A stretch of 8,874 nucleotides of DNA from Planctomycetota bacterium (GTDB lineage Bacteria > Planctomycetota > Phycisphaerae > Sedimentisphaerales > SG8-4), in assembly GCA_030607345.1 (NCBI GenBank), contig JAUWKC010000044.1, positions 1 to 8,874 on the forward strand. Direction: 5' to 3'. Positions 1 to 6,695 of this stretch are shown here, one piece after another. Made by a program: the position numbers and the translations under genes. The notes under the pieces are model-generated. The model was not told where the DNA came from, ran no database searches, and saw only the letters and a program-made list of their open reading frames with translations. Within the stretch, counting starts at the first letter, position 1, and the number at the start of each line of letters is the position of its first letter.

Positions 1-92
1 ACAATCACCGGGCCGAAACGGTTCGCCTCGGAGTAACGAAGGTAATCCGATTCGCCGGCCAGACCGCAGTACAGCTTCGAGATATTTATCAC
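1..92 (-). CDS. Radical SAM protein, N-terminal 30 residues only (likely siroheme-dependent heme pathway, AhbC/AhbD type)
   Basis: Only the first 30 codons lie in the window; the gene continues beyond base 1. The visible peptide starts M(GTG)-INISKLYCGLAGESDYLRY and continues to ...FGPVI. The 'ISKLYCG...D.LRY' opening followed by a 'PVIV'-like strand is what I recall at the start of the radical SAM/SPASM proteins of the alternative heme pathway (12,18-didecarboxysiroheme deacetylase AhbC and relatives), just before the CxxxCxxC iron-sulfur motif. That motif would fall outside the window, so the family call rests on this short similarity plus context. The start is well supported: GTG at 92-90 overlaps the TGA of cobA-hemD (91-89) as GTGA, and a GAAGGGA ribosome binding site (complement of 100-106) lies 7 nt upstream. 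The protein is probably cytosolic and translationally coupled to the CobA-HemD fusion. An unrelated radical SAM enzyme cannot be excluded. Confidence 0.55.
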   Translation of the reverse strand, partial: MINISKLYCGLAGESDYLRYSEANRFGPVI

Positions 93-1612
93 GACGCAAT
101 CCCTTCAATGGCTGCAAGAAGTCCGTCAACCGTATGCTCCGAAGCCTCTATGTCAGCAGCGATGCCGAGCTGCCTTAACTGCTCGGAAGTCACCGGGCCG
201 ATTGACGCAACTTTCGCCCTGCTTGAATTGACAACCTCGACGGGGACCTGTTGGAAGAACATCCTGGCCTCGGACGGGCTGGCAAAAGTCAACCAATCCA
301 CCTTGCCGCCTGCGATTTGCTCCTGCAGCATTGTGCAATCGCTCTTCATCGGAACCGCGTCATAAACAGCCACGTCATCCACCACCGCCTTTGCCTCTTC
401 AAGCAGCGCCGGCAAATCCTTCGAGGCTGACCTCGAACGCAAAAGCAGAATATTCTTCTCCTCCAGGCTGGCCAGTGCTATTAATTCTCTGCCTAATTCT
501 TTTGCCGTGAAGACGCCAGGTACAAGGTCGGGCCTGATGCCGAATTCCGCCAGGGCCCCGGCCGTCTGCGGCCCGATTGCCGCGACCTTCAGCGAGGCAA
601 AAACACGTGCGTCTTTGCCCAGTTTGCCCAGCATCTCGAAGAAAATATTGACCCCGTTTCGGCTGGTAAAGACCACCCAGTCGTATTGGCCAAATCTCGT
701 GAGCGTGCTGATAAAACCTGTTTTTTCCGTCAGCGGCACGATTCGTATTGTGGCAAACTCTATCGGATTACCGCCACGGTTGATGACCTTTTCAGCAGAC
801 TCAGCGTTGCCGCGCGCATCGCGGGTAACAACAATACTCTTGCCGAAAAACGGCATCCTCGAAAACCAGTCGAAGCGCCTATCTCCAGCGGCAGCGACGC
901 CAATCAGGATAATCGCCGGCGGCTCAATGCCTTCGCTTTTGCACCGTCCGGCGATTTTGCTCAGCGGAGCCTTTACGGTATTCTGCGTCGGCAGGGTAGC
1001 GTCTGCGATTACCGCCGCGGGGGTGTCCTGCTTCATTCCGTTTTCCACAAGCCGCTCAGCAATAAGGGCCAGGCTCCCCACACCCATATAGATGACTATC
1101 GTCCCGCCGAATTTGGCCAGCCGGTTAAAGTCGATGCTGCTTTGCTGCTTATCGTCGGCTTCCCGGCCGGTCACAAACACCACCTGCGAATTGCAGGCCC
1201 TGTCCGTAAGCAGAATCCCGGCAAACCCTGCCGCCGCAGCCGCAGCCGTCACACCAGGAACTATCTCAAAATCAATCCCGGCATCAGCCAGCGCTGCCAG
1301 TTCTTCAGCCGCCCTGCTGAATATCGTCGCATCGCCTCCTTTTAACCGCACTATCGTTTTGTGCTCAGCCGACTTTGACAGCAGCAATTCGTTTATCTGC
1401 TGCTGCGTATATGACCGCGTGCCGATTCCTTTCGGAACGTTTATGATTTCGGCGTCCGGCGGGGCAAATCGCAAGAGCGCAGGATTCACCAAACGGTCGC
1501 AGATTATACAATCAGCGTGCGAGAGGAGCTCTTTTCCGCGCAGGGTAATCAAATCCGCCCTTCCCGGCCCGGCTCCTACAAGATACACCTTTGTCTTCTT
1601 CAAATCAGGCAT
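89..1612 (-). CDS. cobA-hemD: Fusion of uroporphyrinogen-III C-methyltransferase (CobA/SUMT) and uroporphyrinogen-III synthase (HemD)
   Basis: A 507-residue bifunctional cytosolic enzyme. The C-terminal half cyclises hydroxymethylbilane to uroporphyrinogen III; the N-terminal half methylates it twice with S-adenosylmethionine to precorrin-2, the branch point to siroheme, cobalamin and siroheme-derived heme. Residues 8-245 are the tetrapyrrole methylase: VGAGPG at 12-17, RLKGGDATIFSRAAEE at 89-104 (the family's RLKGGDPFVFGRGGEE with changes), VPGVTAA at 118-124, LTDR at 135-138 (often LTHR) and IYMGV at 174-178. Residues 258-507 are HemD: DWVVFTSRNGV at 311-321, AAIGP at 344-348, FASPSEA at 443-449, VASIGP at 468-473 and the terminal TVDGLLAAI. 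I chose ATG 1612; a TTG at 1621 would add three residues, and neither has a strong ribosome binding site. There is no CysG-type dehydrogenase/ferrochelatase domain. The last four bases overlap the radical SAM gene. Confidence 0.95.
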   Translation of the reverse strand: MPDLKKTKVYLVGAGPGRADLITLRGKELLSHADCIICDRLVNPALLRFAPPDAEIINVPKGIGTRSYTQQQINELLLSKSAEHKTIVRLKGGDATIFSRAAEELAALADAGIDFEIVPGVTAAAAAAGFAGILLTDRACNSQVVFVTGREADDKQQSSIDFNRLAKFGGTIVIYMGVGSLALIAERLVENGMKQDTPAAVIADATLPTQNTVKAPLSKIAGRCKSEGIEPPAIILIGVAAAGDRRFDWFSRMPFFGKSIVVTRDARGNAESAEKVINRGGNPIEFATIRIVPLTEKTGFISTLTRFGQYDWVVFTSRNGVNIFFEMLGKLGKDARVFASLKVAAIGPQTAGALAEFGIRPDLVPGVFTAKELGRELIALASLEEKNILLLRSRSASKDLPALLEEAKAVVDDVAVYDAVPMKSDCTMLQEQIAGGKVDWLTFASPSEARMFFQQVPVEVVNSSRAKVASIGPVTSEQLRQLGIAADIEASEHTVDGLLAAIEGIAS

Positions 1613-1667
1613 TGCTCTCAATGGTTACAAAACGACATCTGAAATAGAATCCGTTCAGCAAAAACCA

Positions 1668-1687
1668 GCAGCTTTGCGACGCAGCTT
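1668..1687. repeat. Short direct repeat GCAGCTT x2 in the gap upstream of cobA-hemD
   Basis: Two copies of GCAGCTT (1668-1674 and 1681-1687) are separated by TGCGAC, a 13-bp period, and are followed by AGCTTA. They sit in the 174-bp gap between the small membrane-protein gene and cobA-hemD. I see no convincing promoter or terminator in this gap, so the repeat may have no function. Confidence 0.25.
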
Positions 1688-1786
1688 AGCTTATTAGATT
1701 GGGCTGCAATTTGCAAATCTTTCGGTTTCCCTGCAGGATGCTCGGCGCCTTCGCACACGCACGTGCTGGACGGGCCGGGGCGTCGG

Positions 1787-2245
1787 TCAGCTCAGTTTCT
1801 TCCATATACGTTCCAGCAACGCTACCGGCACAGACGCGATAACCGACAGATAAATCGCCCAGTTTATCGACGAGCATATGTAAGCCATCCACGAGCCGTG
1901 TTTGGACAGCGCCTTTTCGATTGAGGGAAAAGCCTTCAGCGACGCGACAAAGACGACAACGGCGGCGATGGCAAACATGGCGCCCCAGAGAACCTTTCTG
2001 ACGCGAAGTCGGTCCATGAGCAACCCGACCGCTGCCATTACCACTGCGCCGGTGGCCGCGATGGCGACAGGAAACAAGGGATTGTGTAAGTCGCCCCAGC
2101 CGGTAACAAAAAATATCCACGTACCGGCAATTGACGAGTACGCCCATACCATGTATTCATCACCGGGATAGAAAAAGTGAATGTACGAACACACCGCCCA
2201 AATCAAGGGCAAGAGCCACACGTAAAATAAATTCCGCCGCTTCAT
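1787..2245 (-). CDS. Small multi-pass membrane protein of unknown function inside the heme operon
   Basis: A 152-residue protein I do not recognise. It has a basic N-terminus (MKRRN) and hydrophobic stretches at about 6-25, 57-78, 85-105 and 121-144, with a weaker one at 35-50, so four or five membrane passes. A short basic stretch (DRLRVRK, 78-84) lies between the middle helices and the C-terminus is basic (ERIWKK), consistent with cytoplasmic facing. There is no CcsA-type WWD motif, so it is not HemX, and I see no heme-ligand or cysteine-pair motif. The start ATG (2245) has a strong AAGGAG site at 2254-2259, 8 nt away. It lies 42 bp after hemC and 174 bp before cobA-hemD on the same strand, so it is probably co-transcribed. 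A role in tetrapyrrole handling is possible from position only; a passenger gene is equally possible. Confidence 0.8.
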   Translation of the reverse strand: MKRRNLFYVWLLPLIWAVCSYIHFFYPGDEYMVWAYSSIAGTWIFFVTGWGDLHNPLFPVAIAATGAVVMAAVGLLMDRLRVRKVLWGAMFAIAAVVVFVASLKAFPSIEKALSKHGSWMAYICSSINWAIYLSVIASVPVALLERIWKKLS

Positions 2246-2287
2246 TGCAACAGCTCCTTACTACTCGCCGCCGGCAACTGTCAAAGT

Positions 2288-3235
2288 CTACGGCAGAGTC
2301 GTGTGCCGGTTATTTGTGAGCTTATCGAGGATTTCTTGGCCGCCGGCCGCCAGCAGTTGTTCTGCGATTCTTTCCGCGAGCCCCTCAGCCTGCTCGACCG
2401 GCCCTGTAAGCTCGCGCCTGATGTAATTTAACCCCTGCACATCCGATATAAAGGCACAAATCGTGATGCCCTCTTTTTGTATCTTTGCAAATGCGCCAAC
2501 CGGCGTGTGACAGCCGGCACCCATTGCCGCCAGGACGCGCCTCTCGGCCAAAGCCACGGTCCTTGCATTCTTGTCGTCTATTGCGCCTATCAGCTCGCTG
2601 GTCTCGGTATCGCCGGCCCTTATCTGGACCGCCAATGCACCCTGGGCCGCGGCGGGGAGAAATTCCGTCGGCTCCAGACAAAACGAAATCCTCTCGCCGA
2701 GGCCAAGCCTTTCCAATCCCGCCCGCGCAAGAATAATCGCATCGAAATCGCCCGCCGTCAGCTTCCTTATTCGCGTCGGCACGTTCCCCCTTATCGCTGC
2801 CGCCTCGAGGTCCGGCCGCAGGTGTTTCAACTGGGCGACCCGCCTCAGGCTCGACGTGCCCACCTTCGCCGGAGCCGCAAGCTGCTCGATTGATTCGACA
2901 GGCTCGGCCGCTATCACGCAGTCCTCGACAAATCGCCGGTCCAGCACCGCAGCCACCGCAAGGCCGGCCCTCGATTCCGTCGGCAAATCCTTGAAGCTGT
3001 GCACCGCAAAGTCGGCCTGGCCCGCAATCAGGGCTTCTTCAACCTGCGACGTGAAAAACCCGCTTGATTTTAAGTCCCAAAGTGCCGTCTGCCTGTCAAG
3101 GTCGCCGCCCGTGGTCACTTCTTTGATTCTGATTTCGATATCGGGATGAACCTTCCTGACAGCGGCAATGACAATTTCGGTTTGTGCGACAGCAAGCTCC
3201 CCGGCCCTGCTTGCAGCGGTAAGGACTTTTCTCAT
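2288..3235 (-). CDS. hemC: Hydroxymethylbilane synthase (porphobilinogen deaminase)
   Basis: This cytosolic enzyme joins four porphobilinogen molecules into hydroxymethylbilane, the substrate of the HemD half of the fusion downstream. At 315 residues it has the usual family length. Residues fall in near-exact register with the E. coli enzyme: the dipyrromethane cofactor cysteine is Cys242 in GAGCHTPVGA, the catalytic aspartate is Asp83 in AVHSFKD, the substrate-binding arginines are Arg131-132 in GTSSLRR, and Arg155 sits in RGNVPTR. LPAAAQGALAVQ (193-204) is also typical. One oddity is at 55-66, where the family's GGKGLFxKE segment reads KSSGFFTSQVE, so the usual lysine of 'GKG' is a serine. 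The start ATG overlaps the hemA stop as ATGA (3235-3232), giving translational coupling; only a weak GAGA precedes it. Confidence 0.97.
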   Translation of the reverse strand: MRKVLTAASRAGELAVAQTEIVIAAVRKVHPDIEIRIKEVTTGGDLDRQTALWDLKSSGFFTSQVEEALIAGQADFAVHSFKDLPTESRAGLAVAAVLDRRFVEDCVIAAEPVESIEQLAAPAKVGTSSLRRVAQLKHLRPDLEAAAIRGNVPTRIRKLTAGDFDAIILARAGLERLGLGERISFCLEPTEFLPAAAQGALAVQIRAGDTETSELIGAIDDKNARTVALAERRVLAAMGAGCHTPVGAFAKIQKEGITICAFISDVQGLNYIRRELTGPVEQAEGLAERIAEQLLAAGGQEILDKLTNNRHTTLP

Positions 3236-4506
3236 CGGTCTCGCTTGCCCTGCGAAAGAAACATCCTGTTAATCAAATCCGCTGCCTGAAGCTGCTCGGC
3301 GGTTACCTGGTCCTCATCGTCGGCCTTAAGAAAACTTATTGGCCCGTGCAGCAGCTTCTTTGCCAGCGACTCGGCGAAAAGCTCGAGCTTCTCACCGCAC
3401 TCGTCGCCGAAATCCTTCGCGTATCGCCTCGCCTCACTGCGGGCCAGCTCAATTGCCTGTTGCGTCATGCCGCTTATGACCGGCACCAGGTCAAGCGACT
3501 GGTACCATTTTCCAAACTGCCTGGTAAAGCCCGCCACGATTGCGTGCGCCTTCGGCACCTCGCTGCTGCGCTTTTGAATATTCCGGCTTATTTGCTCATC
3601 CAAATCATCAATGTTGTACAGAGAGACGCATTCAAAGTCGCCTATAGTCTCGTCAATGTCACGCGGCACCGCAATATCTATTATCAGCAGCGGCTTGTCT
3701 CTTGTCGCCAATACAGACTTGGTCATCTCGCACGTCAACACCGGCCGCTCGGCCCCGGTCGAGCTTATCAGCAAATCAACATCGCCCAGCCGGGCAGCCA
3801 CCTCATCAAGGCCGATTACCTGACCTATCCTGAGTCTCGAGTTCATCTGCTCGGCTGTGTCACGGCTGCGGTTTGCAATAATGAGCTTTCCCAGACCCGC
3901 CTTTATCAGATACTTCGCCGCCAGCTCGGCATTTTCCCCGGCGCCGATTATCATAGCCCCCGACGCCGGCAGTTCGAGTTTTTCCCTGGCAACCTCCACC
4001 GCCGCCAGGCTCAGTGATACCGCGCCGCAGTTGATATCGGTATGTGTGCGCACCGCCTTGCCGACCCGAAACGCAGTGTGGAAAAGATGGTGAAACATAA
4101 ACCTGCTTGTTCGACAATCTAGCGACATCTTGTAGGCGCTCTTGACCTGGGACAGCACCTGGTTTTCGCCAAGCATCTGCGAATCCAGACCCGCCGCAAC
4201 CTCGAAAAGATGGCGCACAACATCGGTGCCGGTAACTTGGCGGCTGTGCTCGCTCCAGGTCTCGACGCCCTGCGGTCGAACCTCCGCGATAACGTCCCGC
4301 AGGAAACCGTCGGTGTTGAAGGACTTCTTCGCGTAGAGATAAAACTCCACACGATTGCACGTGTCAAGAACGGCAGCTTCGCCGATATTCTCGTCGGCGT
4401 GCATGCGTCTGAGCATAAGCCGTTGCTGCTCGTCCGAGAACGATACCTGCTCCCGCACCTGCACGGGACAATCGTGATAAGTTATGCTGTGTAAAACAAG
4501 CTTCAC
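3232..4506 (-). CDS. hemA: Glutamyl-tRNA reductase
   Basis: This is the first committed step of the C5 pathway: it reduces glutamate carried on tRNA-Glu to glutamate-1-semialdehyde with NADPH. The protein has 424 residues, the usual length. The catalytic cysteine is Cys50 in LDTCNRVE, at the canonical position, and His99 (VRHLFEVAAGLDS) is also conserved. GLDSQMLGENQV (106-117) is the tRNA/glutamate-binding signature, GAGENAELAA (188-197) the Rossmann nucleotide loop, and IIDIAVPRDID (275-285) the conserved strand after it. The C-terminal helical dimerisation domain starts near 320. The start codon is GTG at 4506, preceded by GGGAAGGA with about 10 nt spacing; I found no in-frame ATG that would keep the conserved N-terminus. 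It is the first gene of the operon, has its own promoter about 30 bp upstream, and overlaps hemC by 4 bp. Confidence 0.97.
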   Translation of the reverse strand: MKLVLHSITYHDCPVQVREQVSFSDEQQRLMLRRMHADENIGEAAVLDTCNRVEFYLYAKKSFNTDGFLRDVIAEVRPQGVETWSEHSRQVTGTDVVRHLFEVAAGLDSQMLGENQVLSQVKSAYKMSLDCRTSRFMFHHLFHTAFRVGKAVRTHTDINCGAVSLSLAAVEVAREKLELPASGAMIIGAGENAELAAKYLIKAGLGKLIIANRSRDTAEQMNSRLRIGQVIGLDEVAARLGDVDLLISSTGAERPVLTCEMTKSVLATRDKPLLIIDIAVPRDIDETIGDFECVSLYNIDDLDEQISRNIQKRSSEVPKAHAIVAGFTRQFGKWYQSLDLVPVISGMTQQAIELARSEARRYAKDFGDECGEKLELFAESLAKKLLHGPISFLKADDEDQVTAEQLQAADLINRMFLSQGKRDR

Positions 4507-4541
4507 TTCACTTCAATCCTTCCCTGGGCCCTGCCACCGTT

Positions 4542-4569
4542 ATTATAACCGTAAATTGAAAAATCACAA
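4542..4569 (-). promoter_or_regulatory. Sigma70-type promoter for the hemA operon
   Basis: On the minus strand TTGTGA (complement of 4564-4569) and a perfect TATAAT (complement of 4542-4547) are separated by 16 bp. Transcription would start near 4535, leaving a leader of about 30 nt to the GTG of hemA. The -10 element is embedded in the dyad GTTAT-T-ATAAC (4539-4549), which could be a repressor site. Confidence 0.6.
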
Positions 4570-4586
4570 GCTCCAAGCCGTCAAAA

Positions 4587-4601
4587 ACCTCCTGTCGAGG
4601 T
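4587..4601. repeat. Inverted repeat ACCTC-N5-GAGGT upstream of the hemA promoter
   Basis: A perfect 5-bp dyad with a 5-bp spacer lies about 18 bp upstream of the hemA -35 element. The position would suit an activator site, but a dyad this short can arise by chance. Confidence 0.25.
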
Positions 4602-4665
4602 ATCCGCGGTTAAGCTAATTGGGACACGCTGAAATTGCAAGCATTTTCCAGTTTTTTCGTACACT

Positions 4666-4679
4666 GTTTACTGTTAAAC
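4666..4679. repeat. Inverted repeat GTTTA-CTGT-TAAAC in the hemA/resB divergent region
   Basis: A perfect 5-bp dyad around a 4-bp spacer. Half-site length and spacing resemble CRP/FNR-family operators, although the half-sites are not the FNR consensus (TTGAT/ATCAA). It sits roughly midway between the two divergent starts. A smaller dyad, GTTA-A-TAAC, lies at 4749-4757 just downstream of the predicted resB transcription start. Confidence 0.3.
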
Positions 4680-4701
4680 CTCGGCGCCAGGTATTTTTCA
4701 C

Positions 4702-4730
4702 TTGCGGCAATAATCCGCTGGTGCTATTAC
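4702..4730 (+). promoter_or_regulatory. Possible promoter for resB-ccsA
   Basis: TTGCGG (4702-4707) and TATTAC (4725-4730) are separated by 17 bp. The match to consensus is partial, but this is the best-spaced pair I see on the plus strand between hemA and resB. It would give a start near 4737 and a leader of about 53 nt. Confidence 0.3.
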
Positions 4731-4789
4731 ATCGCCGTTAGCATTGTCGTTAATAACCAACGTGGGACCCAGCAGTACGGACGGGCACG

Positions 4790-5818
4790 ATGGACAAGAC
4801 GTACAAATCAAAACGTGTGGTGCTCTGGCTTGGCCTGGTCTTGATTGCAGCACTGACTATTCTGTCAATCTACGGCGCGTTTGTAGGCGCGGCGCGAGCC
4901 AGGAGCTTTTTCAACTCGGTGCCGCTGATTCTTTATTGGTTCGTTTTTTTGATTGTCCTCGTGCTTGGTATAGGAGCATTTCCTCGGCTGGTCTGCACGC
5001 CCTCACTGCTGCTGATACATGCCGGCTGCGCGGTGGTTTTGGCAGGTTCTATGTGGGCATCGTATGGGGGACACGCCATCCGAAATGAGCTTCTCGGAAC
5101 AGACAAGATTCCTCAAGGCAGCATGCAGATATACGAGCGCGGCTCGGAAAACCACGTGGTTCTGGACGGCACCGGTGAGATAAAGGAGCTTCCGTTTTCG
5201 ATAAAGCTCAAAGACTTCGGCATCGAGTACTACCAGCCCGGATACCTGATTGTACAAAGCCGGAACGGAAAAACCTGGCGAATACCGGCCAAAGTCGGTA
5301 CGCGGCTTCAACTTGCACCTGATTTGACGACCGTTGAAATCGTGCGAAAGTTTGAGAATTTCAAAATCACACTCGAACAGGGCAAACACCAGGTTATTGA
5401 CCAGCCGGGCGGTGGCTCCAATCCAGCCCTGGAGATAAGGGTCGACCATAGCAGCGGTTCTGCAGCGACAAGGTACGTCTTTGAGCGCTTCGCGGGACAT
5501 CCCCATCCGGGTGATGAATTTCAGTTTATCTACCAGAGAATGGCCCGCGAGTACACAAGCCGGGTTGAAGTGCTGCGTGACGGCCGGGTTGTCGCTCAGA
5601 AGAATATCGAAGTGAATCATCCTCTCCATTACGCCGGCTACCACTTTTACCAGAATTCCTACGGCAGCGAAGGCGGCTGGTACACCGTGCTCGGCGTCGT
5701 TTCCGACAGCGGGCTTTATATTGTTTACGCCGGTTACGCAATGTTGTGTGTGGGGGTGTTCTGGCTGCTGTGGTTTAGAGAACTGCTGTCTACAAAGCAC
5801 CGGGTCACGAATAGGTAA
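4790..5818 (+). CDS. resB: Cytochrome c biogenesis protein ResB (Ccs1), System II
   Basis: ResB works with CcsA to move heme across the inner membrane and attach it to apocytochrome c. The 342-residue protein has the ResB layout: membrane helices at about 10-33, 46-65 and 71-92, a large periplasmic domain from about 95 to 305, and a last helix at 306-328. His77 in LLLIHAG within helix 3 fits the conserved membrane histidine region. The periplasmic part has the family's LPFSIKLKDFGIEYY (134-148) and YTSRVEVL (255-262). The typical NHPLHYAGYHFYQNSYG (276-292) and SDSGLYIVYAGYAML (305-319) precede and enter the last helix. The start ATG has only a weak GGACGGG upstream. The stop TAA directly abuts the ATG of ccsA, so the two are surely co-transcribed. 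It is divergent from hemA, linking heme synthesis with heme use. Confidence 0.9.
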   Translation: MDKTYKSKRVVLWLGLVLIAALTILSIYGAFVGAARARSFFNSVPLILYWFVFLIVLVLGIGAFPRLVCTPSLLLIHAGCAVVLAGSMWASYGGHAIRNELLGTDKIPQGSMQIYERGSENHVVLDGTGEIKELPFSIKLKDFGIEYYQPGYLIVQSRNGKTWRIPAKVGTRLQLAPDLTTVEIVRKFENFKITLEQGKHQVIDQPGGGSNPALEIRVDHSSGSAATRYVFERFAGHPHPGDEFQFIYQRMAREYTSRVEVLRDGRVVAQKNIEVNHPLHYAGYHFYQNSYGSEGGWYTVLGVVSDSGLYIVYAGYAMLCVGVFWLLWFRELLSTKHRVTNR

Positions 5819-6607
5819 ATGGAAATAAAATATACAATACAGGGACTCCTGATATACGTTGCAACGGCGGCGTACCTGGCGGCTTTTGTGATGACATTGG
5901 TGCGCCTGCGAAAGGCCGGCCGGCACCTGTACTTCTCAGCCTTTATACTTGCGTGTGTGGCCCTGGGTTACAGGGGCTATATGGTTCGGCATGTACCTAT
6001 GCAGAATCTTTTCGAAGTGTTTCTGTGCATGGGTGCACTTGTGTACCCAATCTCGATATTCTGCCGACGGGTTCTGCGAGTATCGGGCATCTCAGCCGAC
6101 ATGTTGACAGGGGCGATAGTGCTTTTCCCGGCTGGATTCGCCTTCAGCGACCAACCGCAGCATCTGCCGCCGGCGCTTCAAAGCTGGCTGTTCGAGCCTC
6201 ACGTCGCGGTTTACGTGCTTGCATACTTGTTTATGGCAAAAGCAGCTTACCAGGGGCTCTGTCAGCTCGCCGATAAAACACCCCGGCAAAATATGCTCGA
6301 CCACGAACAGGCCACATACCGAATGATTCGCGTGGGCTTTCCACTGCTGACACTCGGCCTGATACTCGGCAGCGTCTGGGGGAAAATCGCCTGGGGCGAC
6401 TACTGGGGATGGGACCCGAAGGAATTGTGGTCTCTCGCCTCCTGGCTTGTTTACGTCGGTTATTTTCACTTCCGCTATATGTTCGGCAGAAAGTACGCCA
6501 GGCTAAACAGCATCTGGGCTGTCCTCGGTATGGCCGTTATCATTGTCACGCTGCTTTGGGTCAATCTATCCCAGCTTTTTGCGGGCCTGCACAGCTATGC
6601 AACGTGA
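5819..6607 (+). CDS. ccsA: Cytochrome c biogenesis protein CcsA (ResC), System II heme handling protein
   Basis: This is the integral membrane partner of ResB that binds heme and presents it on the outer face for attachment to CXXCH cytochromes. It has 262 residues and about eight hydrophobic segments. The tryptophan-rich WWD motif is intact at 187-204 (WGKIAWGDYWGWDPKELW). Heme-ligand histidine candidates are His128 (FEPHVAVYVLAY) before the WWD region, His217 (YFHFRY), and His258 in the C-terminal GLHSY. PMQNLFEVFL at 60-69 matches the family's 'P..N..E' loop. HemX, the CcsA-like protein of some hem operons, is an alternative name for a WWD protein next to hemA. The direct TAA-ATG junction with resB, the complete motifs and the divergent orientation favour CcsA. 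The ribosome binding site is weak, so translation is probably coupled to resB. Confidence 0.95.
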   Translation: MEIKYTIQGLLIYVATAAYLAAFVMTLVRLRKAGRHLYFSAFILACVALGYRGYMVRHVPMQNLFEVFLCMGALVYPISIFCRRVLRVSGISADMLTGAIVLFPAGFAFSDQPQHLPPALQSWLFEPHVAVYVLAYLFMAKAAYQGLCQLADKTPRQNMLDHEQATYRMIRVGFPLLTLGLILGSVWGKIAWGDYWGWDPKELWSLASWLVYVGYFHFRYMFGRKYARLNSIWAVLGMAVIIVTLLWVNLSQLFAGLHSYAT

Positions 6608-6627
6608 TAATCCCATAAAATGCTTCG

Positions 6628-6656
6628 TTTACAACTCCGAATCCCTACCGTACAAT
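6628..6656 (+). promoter_or_regulatory. Sigma70-type promoter for the BASS transporter gene
   Basis: TTTACA (6628-6633) and TACAAT (6651-6656) are spaced by exactly 17 bp, each five of six to consensus. The start would be near 6663, giving a leader of about 33 nt that contains the GAGGT ribosome binding site at 6683-6687. It implies that the transporter is transcribed independently of resB-ccsA. Confidence 0.6.
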
Positions 6657-6695
6657 TACCGCCATTGCCCGTAACCACAACAGAGGTCACGACCG

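Noticed and set aside
507..1697. Several long plus-strand frames opposite cobA-hemD
   Set aside because: All lie antisense to a gene with intact motifs over its full length and show low-complexity Ser/Ala/Arg composition with no domain.
1613..1786. A separate promoter for cobA-hemD in the 174-bp gap
   Set aside because: TTG-type hexamers are present, but none pairs with a reasonable -10 at 16-18 bp spacing on the minus strand.
5003..5926. A 307-codon open frame on the minus strand opposite resB
   Set aside because: It is antisense to a clearly conserved resB and the start of ccsA, has no recognisable domain, and its composition (many Cys, His and Arg) looks like a shadow of the real frame.
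5819..6607. HemX-type regulator of HemA as the identity of the WWD protein
   Set aside because: It is fused by a TAA-ATG junction to resB, points away from hemA, and keeps the WWD and histidine motifs of a working CcsA.
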